Assembly: GCA_903837555.1 (NCBI GenBank)
Contig: CAILUV010000084.1
Coordinates: 1 to 58,234, forward strand
DNA length: 58,234 nucleotides
Direction: 5' to 3'
Source of the DNA: an uncultured Alphaproteobacteria bacterium
Lineage (GTDB): Bacteria > Pseudomonadota > Alphaproteobacteria > Micropepsales > Micropepsaceae
Shown: one piece after another, positions 55,107-58,234 of the stretch
Layout: each line of letters begins with the position of its first letter
How positions within the stretch are numbered: the first letter of the stretch is position 1
Notes under the pieces: model-generated
What the model was told of the DNA's origin: nothing
What the model saw: the letters and a program-made list of their open reading frames with translations, nothing else
The model's database searches: none
Program-made: the position numbers and the translations under genes

Positions 55107-56521
55107 TTTCGGTTCGCGTCAGCCTGGCGCTCATCGCGGTCCTGATCGTGTTGCGCGCCGTGATGGCGGCGCAGCTGCCATTGTCGGCGGACGAAGCCTA
55201 TTACTGGCTGTGGTCCAAGCGGTTGGCATTCGGCTATTACGACCATCCGCCGTTGATCGCCTGGGCCATCCGCGCCGGCACATCGCTGTTGGGTGATACG
55301 CCGCTGGGCGTGCGCTTTGCCGGCATTGTGCTGTCGCTGCCCGCAAGCTGGCTGGTCTGGCAGTCCGCGGCGCTGATCCTGAAAGACGAAAAGCGCGCCG
55401 CGCTGGCGGCCTTGCTGTTCAATCTCACTTTGATGGTGTCGGTGGAAATGCTGGCGGCGACGCCAGACATGCCGTCGGTCGTCTTCGCCGCCGCCTTTGT
55501 CTTCGGCCTCGCGAAGGTGCAGCAATCGGGTGATGGCAAATGGTGGCTCGCCGTGGGCGTCGCGGGCGGGCTTGGCCTGTTGTCGAAGTATTCCGCGCTG
55601 TTCCTGGGGCTGGGCGCGCTGGTCTGGCTGCTGGTGGATGTGCGGCAACGAAAATGGCTGGCCACGCCCTGGCCCTATCTGGGCGCAGCGCTGGCGCTGG
55701 CCATCGCCACGCCGCACCTGATCTGGCAGGCCCAGCATCAGTGGATGACCTTCGCCTTCCAGTTCGGACGGGTCGGCGGCGGCGCCTTCACCTTGCGCTT
55801 TATCGGCGAATTTCTTGCCGCGCAGATCGGCCTGGCCTCGCCGCTGATTTTCCTTCTGATGGTGATCGGCCTTTGGCGCGCCAGCCGACGCAGCGACGAC
55901 CGTCTGGTATTGGCGGTGCTGTGCTGGACCGCGATCGGTTATTTCCTACAGCACGCCCTGCATGACCGCATCCAGGGCAACTGGCCCTGTTTCATTTTTC
56001 CGGCGCTGGCAATTTTGGCGGCGGATGCATTCCGCACGGAAGGCAAAGCGCGCTGGATCTCTTATGCCGCCGCGCCGCTGGCGGCGGTGCTGCTGCTGCT
56101 GGTTTATGCCCAGGCGCAGTTCGGCATTCTGCGCCTACAAAAAGATCCGCTGGCGCAGCTTCTGGGCCGCAATTTCGCGCCCGTGGGCGAGGTTGTGGGG
56201 GCCATCAGCAAGGCGCGGCTGGCCGACGCCATATTGACCACCGACTATCAGACCACCGCCTGGCTGCGCTTCAACCAGCCGGATGTGAAAGTCATTCAGG
56301 TGACCGAAACCCAGCGCTATCCGGATGCGCCCGCCGCCGATGCCAAGCTGCTGGGGGGGCGGCTGTTCTATCTGGCGGAACTTCGCCGCGACCGTCACCG
56401 CGAGCTGCGCAAGGATTTTGGCTATAGCGGCTTTCCCACCCAGCTTCAGGGCCCGGGCACGCTCTATGTGCTTTATCCCGTCGCCAAGCCCAGAAGTTCC
56501 CAGATTGGCCGGATGCCCTAG
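55103..56521 (+). CDS. GT39/ArnT-like membrane glycosyltransferase
   Basis: The 472-residue protein has about ten membrane helices and the opening of the PMT_2 superfamily: SADEAYYWLWSKRLAFGYYDHPPLIAW (catalytic Asp in DEAYY), then KYSALFLGLGALVWLL. It probably moves a sugar from a polyprenyl phosphate carrier to an envelope acceptor. Start is GTG inside the stop of the preceding gene. A terminator follows at 56585. Lipid A or a cell-surface polymer may be the acceptor, by analogy only. Confidence 0.86.
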   Translation: MISVRVSLALIAVLIVLRAVMAAQLPLSADEAYYWLWSKRLAFGYYDHPPLIAWAIRAGTSLLGDTPLGVRFAGIVLSLPASWLVWQSAALILKDEKRAALAALLFNLTLMVSVEMLAATPDMPSVVFAAAFVFGLAKVQQSGDGKWWLAVGVAGGLGLLSKYSALFLGLGALVWLLVDVRQRKWLATPWPYLGAALALAIATPHLIWQAQHQWMTFAFQFGRVGGGAFTLRFIGEFLAAQIGLASPLIFLLMVIGLWRASRRSDDRLVLAVLCWTAIGYFLQHALHDRIQGNWPCFIFPALAILAADAFRTEGKARWISYAAAPLAAVLLLLVYAQAQFGILRLQKDPLAQLLGRNFAPVGEVVGAISKARLADAILTTDYQTTAWLRFNQPDVKVIQVTETQRYPDAPAADAKLLGGRLFYLAELRRDRHRELRKDFGYSGFPTQLQGPGTLYVLYPVAKPRSSQIGRMP

Positions 56522-56584
56522 GAGCGACCGGCAACCCGAGCGGAAGCGAGGGCCTCTCCGGCGCGACCATCAGAAAAGAAAAAA

Positions 56585-56605
56585 CCGCGCTTTCGCGCGG
56601 CTTTT
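56585..56605 (+). terminator. Rho-independent terminator after the GT39 gene
   Basis: CCGCGC-TTTC-GCGCGG (56585-56600) is followed by CTTTT and preceded by a run of A, so it may work in both directions. The remaining gap to 56726 shows no gene. Confidence 0.85.
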
Positions 56606-56726
56606 AGGAAGAGAGCGGACACCCGAAGCGGGCTGTCGAAGGGGCTGGGGGCGTTCCGGATCGGACGTCCGCTCGCACTAGATAATGGCTGGCGAAAAAA
56701 AGCGTTCCGAAGCCCCTGAAAAATTT

Positions 56727-56876
56727 TCAGATGCGTCCGCTAGCCGCCACTTGGGTGGCAGGGTCCGCAGCTTCGATCGCCTTGCGGTCGGCGGAGCCGA
56801 ACAACACCACCGCCAGCAAGACGCCGGCGAGCAGGGTTTCAATCGGGTGTTCGGTCACAAAAGCGGGAATACGCAT
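56727..56876 (-). CDS. Small single-helix membrane protein (49 aa)
   Basis: The product starts MRIPAFVTEHPIETLLAGVL and has one membrane helix, then a polar Ala/Asp/Lys-rich end. AGGGAGAG lies directly upstream of the ATG at 56876. It is 50 bases behind the DUF1328 gene on the same strand, so both may be read from the EcfG-type promoter at 57160. The ending is like the C-terminal helix of DUF883/YqjD proteins in style (a short helix with Glu-His-Pro before it); no family assigned. Confidence 0.68.
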   Translation of the reverse strand: MRIPAFVTEHPIETLLAGVLLAVVLFGSADRKAIEAADPATQVAASGRI

Positions 56877-56926
56877 GGGCACTCTCCCTTCGACACGAAA
56901 ATGAAAATCAGACGGGACTGAAAAAA

Positions 56927-57100
56927 TCAGACTTGCGGACGGCCACGCAGCGCACCGGAAAAAGCGCTGACAATTAGAAGCACCACAAAAACCACCAGCA
57001 GCAGCTTGGCGATTGTCGCCGCAATTCCTGCCAGTCCGAAGAAACCCATGTACCCCGCGATGAGTGCGAGAATGAGGAAAGCAAGCGCCCAACCGAGCAT
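56927..57100 (-). CDS. DUF1328 family small membrane protein
   Basis: The 57-residue product MLGWALAFLILALIAGYMGF... has two membrane helices, the central FFGLAGIAATIAKLLL motif and the LRGR tail: an exact DUF1328 (YtjA-like) pattern. Role unknown; the family is common among stress-induced small membrane proteins. AAGGA lies upstream of the ATG at 57100. An EcfG-type promoter starts 60 bases farther upstream on the same strand. Confidence 0.92.
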   Translation of the reverse strand: MLGWALAFLILALIAGYMGFFGLAGIAATIAKLLLVVFVVLLIVSAFSGALRGRPQV

Positions 57101-57138
57101 GACGAGTTGTTCCTTGACGACAAAGTCTAGGTCACAAA

Positions 57139-57164
57139 AACGTCTCGATCAGGTCTTGGGTTCC
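57139..57164 (-). promoter_or_regulatory. EcfG-type promoter of the DUF1328 gene
   Basis: On the minus strand GGAAC (57164-57160) and CGTT (57142-57139) lie 17 bases apart, as in general-stress promoters. The DUF1328 start codon is 39 bases beyond the -10 element. Confidence 0.72.
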
Positions 57165-57197
57165 GGCCTATCCACAGGCCGGCGCGCGCGGGCAGTC

Positions 57198-57545
57198 CTA
57201 TTTGGAACCCGTGTTGCGGTTGAGGAACATGTTGACGACGCTGACAAGCCCGGTGCCGACCACGGCAAGCCAGGGTTTGTCCCTCGCGACTGCAGCAAGA
57301 AGGGTGCGCATCAGTTCGCTGCCGGGCGGCGGCGGCGGACGGCGCGGCCGAAACAGCGTGCCCGCAATGACCCAGACCAGCGGCGGCAGCAGCAGGATCG
57401 TGCCCGCCAGCGCATAACCGCCGGCAACGCCGAGTGCTGAAACCAGCGCATGCGCCAGCGCCAGCCCAAGCAGGCCGATACCGAAAAACGCCATGGCGAT
57501 GGCGGCGGCTGCCAGAATGGCTTTGGCGGTCAGGCGCGCGAACAT
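57198..57545 (-). CDS. Holin superfamily III/DUF1469-type membrane protein
   Basis: The 115-residue protein has two N-terminal membrane helices (about 8-33 and 38-62), a Pro-rich turn RPRRPPPPPG and a C-terminal amphipathic part with a weak third hydrophobic stretch (about 92-107). This is the layout of the phage-holin-like DUF1469 family found next to DUF883 genes in Proteobacteria. It is not from a prophage: no other phage gene is near. It lies downstream of the DUF883 gene on the same strand. Confidence 0.78.
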   Translation of the reverse strand: MFARLTAKAILAAAAIAMAFFGIGLLGLALAHALVSALGVAGGYALAGTILLLPPLVWVIAGTLFRPRRPPPPPGSELMRTLLAAVARDKPWLAVVGTGLVSVVNMFLNRNTGSK

Positions 57546-57602
57546 GGAATCCCCATTGTCTGTCCCGCTTTTATACGACAGGGCGGGTTAACAGGGAAAT
57601 GA

Positions 57603-57971
57603 TCAGCGTCGCAGGAAGATTGCGCCCAGAAAAGCGCCAATGCCGCCAGCGATGAGCAGCGACTGGATGGGCTGGGCGCGAACGTAACCGCGCAGCTCCT
57701 CGGCATTTTCCTCGGCCCATTCTTCGGCTTCGTCCTTGTATTCCAGGGCGACGCCTTTGGCTTCCTTGGCGGCTTCCTCGGCCAGCGCCACGGCGCGGTC
57801 GGCGATCTCTTCGGCCGAGCGCATGGCCAGCGCGGCGCGTTCCGACGCCACTTCGCTGACGTCGCCATAGAGACCCTTCATGTCCTGCTGCAACGCGCCG
57901 AAATCGGCGCGCAATGCGGCGAGGCGCGCTTCAATGTTGCCGTTCACAGCGGATTTCTTCTTGGCGGCCAT
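57603..57971 (-). CDS. DUF883 (ElaB/YqjD-like) membrane-anchored protein
   Basis: The 122-residue protein has a long Ala/Glu/Lys-rich helical part (about 15-95) and a C-terminal membrane anchor YVRAQPIQSLLIAGGIGAFLGAIFLRR, the signature end of DUF883/ElaB/YqjD. E. coli members are stationary-phase ribosome-associated inner-membrane proteins; the same role here is inference. It begins a small operon with the holin-like gene. Weak EcfG-like boxes lie upstream but do not match the consensus. Confidence 0.88.
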   Translation of the reverse strand: MAAKKKSAVNGNIEARLAALRADFGALQQDMKGLYGDVSEVASERAALAMRSAEEIADRAVALAEEAAKEAKGVALEYKDEAEEWAEENAEELRGYVRAQPIQSLLIAGGIGAFLGAIFLRR

Positions 57972-58015
57972 GGTTCAAATCTCCAATTCATCAAATGACG
58001 TAACGCACCGGCGGC

Positions 58016-58093
58016 TTAAGCGGCTTCCTTGGCCACCGGATGGAAAAACAGCGCCTGGCCCACGGTCGCCTGCACGGTTTCGGGCAGGAAGGG
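58016..58093 (-). pseudogene. 3' remnant of a gene cut by the IS
   Basis: On the minus strand a frame reads PFLPETVQATVGQALFFHP and closes with VAKEAA and a TAA stop at 58016. It enters straight from the IS terminus at 58094 and has no start of its own. The codons look like real coding sequence, but 25 residues are too few to identify the gene. It ends 44 bases before the DUF883 start. Confidence 0.4.
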
Positions 58094-58234
58094 TGGCCTG
58101 CCGGATATTTTGTACCAGCGTGATTGAGACTACTGCATTGGCGCTGTCCGATCCAGATGGGGCGGTGCGGGCATAAGAGTCTGCGGCGCAGGTGGTCGAT
58201 ATCCCAGCGATGAATGGGGCCTGACGGTGTTGTA
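58094..58234 (-). mobile_element. IS3-family insertion sequence, 3' end, cut by the window edge
   Basis: The outer terminus is placed at 58094, where the plus strand reads TGGCCTGCC, the same nine bases as the inward end of the left copy. The orfB stop is 36 bases inside. The element is in the same orientation as the copy at 1-138, so the window may be the unique stretch between two copies. Confidence 0.72.
58130..58234 (-). CDS. IS3-family transposase OrfB, C-terminal fragment
   Basis: The 34 visible residues start YNTVRPHSSLGYRPPAP, the nearly invariant C-terminal block of the DDE integrase core of IS3-family (IS407-like) OrfB proteins, then run to a TAG at 58130. The catalytic residues are off the window. 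Together with the OrfA start at the left edge it indicates one kind of IS at both ends. Confidence 0.85.
   Translation of the reverse strand, partial: YNTVRPHSSLGYRPPAPQTLMPAPPHLDRTAPMQ

Noticed and set aside
56685-56921. 78-codon plus-strand frame starting MAGEKKRSEAP
   Set aside because: It runs antisense through the 49-aa membrane gene that has a better ribosome site, and its later part is shadow-like.
57198-57545. Prophage remnant suggested by a holin-like protein
   Set aside because: Holin superfamily III/DUF1469 proteins are ordinary chromosomal genes beside DUF883; no lysin, capsid or integrase is near.
57969-57990. GGTTCAAATC resembling a tRNA T-loop
   Set aside because: There is no acceptor stem, D-arm or anticodon arm around it.
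57972-58015. EcfG-like boxes upstream of the DUF883 gene
   Set aside because: AACG on the plus strand is followed by CTTCC at 18 bases, so the -35 reads GGAAG and the spacing is too long.

Overview
The window is a 58.2-kb, GC-rich, densely coded piece of an alphaproteobacterial chromosome. The placement rests on gene content and order: an Irr-type Fur regulator beside fabA-fabB-fabI, tlpA-argH-lptM-lysA-TIGR02302, ftsE-ftsX-ydcF-plsC, metX-metW, dnaG-rpoD, a CC0125/CC1285-type lipoprotein, and GGAAC-N16/17-CGTT (EcfG-type) promoters. I cannot fix the genus; a Rhizomicrobium/Micropepsaceae-like or Caulobacterales/Rhizobiales-like organism would fit. No rRNA, tRNA, CRISPR or prophage is visible. 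Most genes are housekeeping.

Both edges lie in IS3-family elements in the same orientation. At the left edge an orfA starts at 75 and runs off the window. At the right edge an orfB C-terminus enters the window and stops at 58130. The window is therefore probably a unique segment between two copies of one IS. The left copy abuts a palindromic intergenic repeat that recurs at about 13.2 kb; the right copy appears to cut a gene.

Layout. 0.3-2.1 kb: phosphatidylethanolamine synthesis (psd, pssA) and a small beta-rich protein. 2.2-8.8 kb: rRNA methyltransferase, Kup, a CHAP lipoprotein, a CESA-like glycosyltransferase, a lipoprotein with an EcfG promoter, and a TusA-like protein. 8.9-13.7 kb: acyl-CoA synthetase, DUF3501, a CCG-domain Fe-S protein, rubrerythrin and Irr, with Irr-box (ICE) palindromes before rubrerythrin and between irr and fabA. 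13.9-17.2 kb: fabA-fabB-fabI and a DUF4893 protein. 17.2-25.5 kb: carA, yqeY, a GNAT, two tandem GAF proteins, dnaG, rpoD, panD and a DUF6481 protein. 25.7-28.8 kb: small genes, gloB and a methyltransferase. 28.7-33.4 kb: metW/metX, a HisC-like aminotransferase, prephenate dehydrogenase and DUF2125. 33.4-40 kb: class II ribonucleotide reductase, plsC-ydcF-ftsX-ftsE, a zinc-ribbon protein and a phosphoribosyltransferase. 40-45.7 kb: TIGR02302, lysA, an LptM-like lipoprotein, argH and tlpA. 45.8-51.7 kb: 3-hydroxyacyl-CoA dehydrogenase and etfAB under a PhaR-like palindrome, cytochrome c, and a Cfa-like methyltransferase with an FAD protein. 51.8-58 kb: DUF2177, a cluster of small stress-type membrane proteins with EcfG-type promoters, a receiver-only response regulator and two envelope glycosyltransferases.

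The two most interesting themes are a compact iron/peroxide module (Irr, rubrerythrin, CCG Fe-S protein, DUF3501) with readable operators, and a set of general-stress promoters that links several uncharacterised small proteins.
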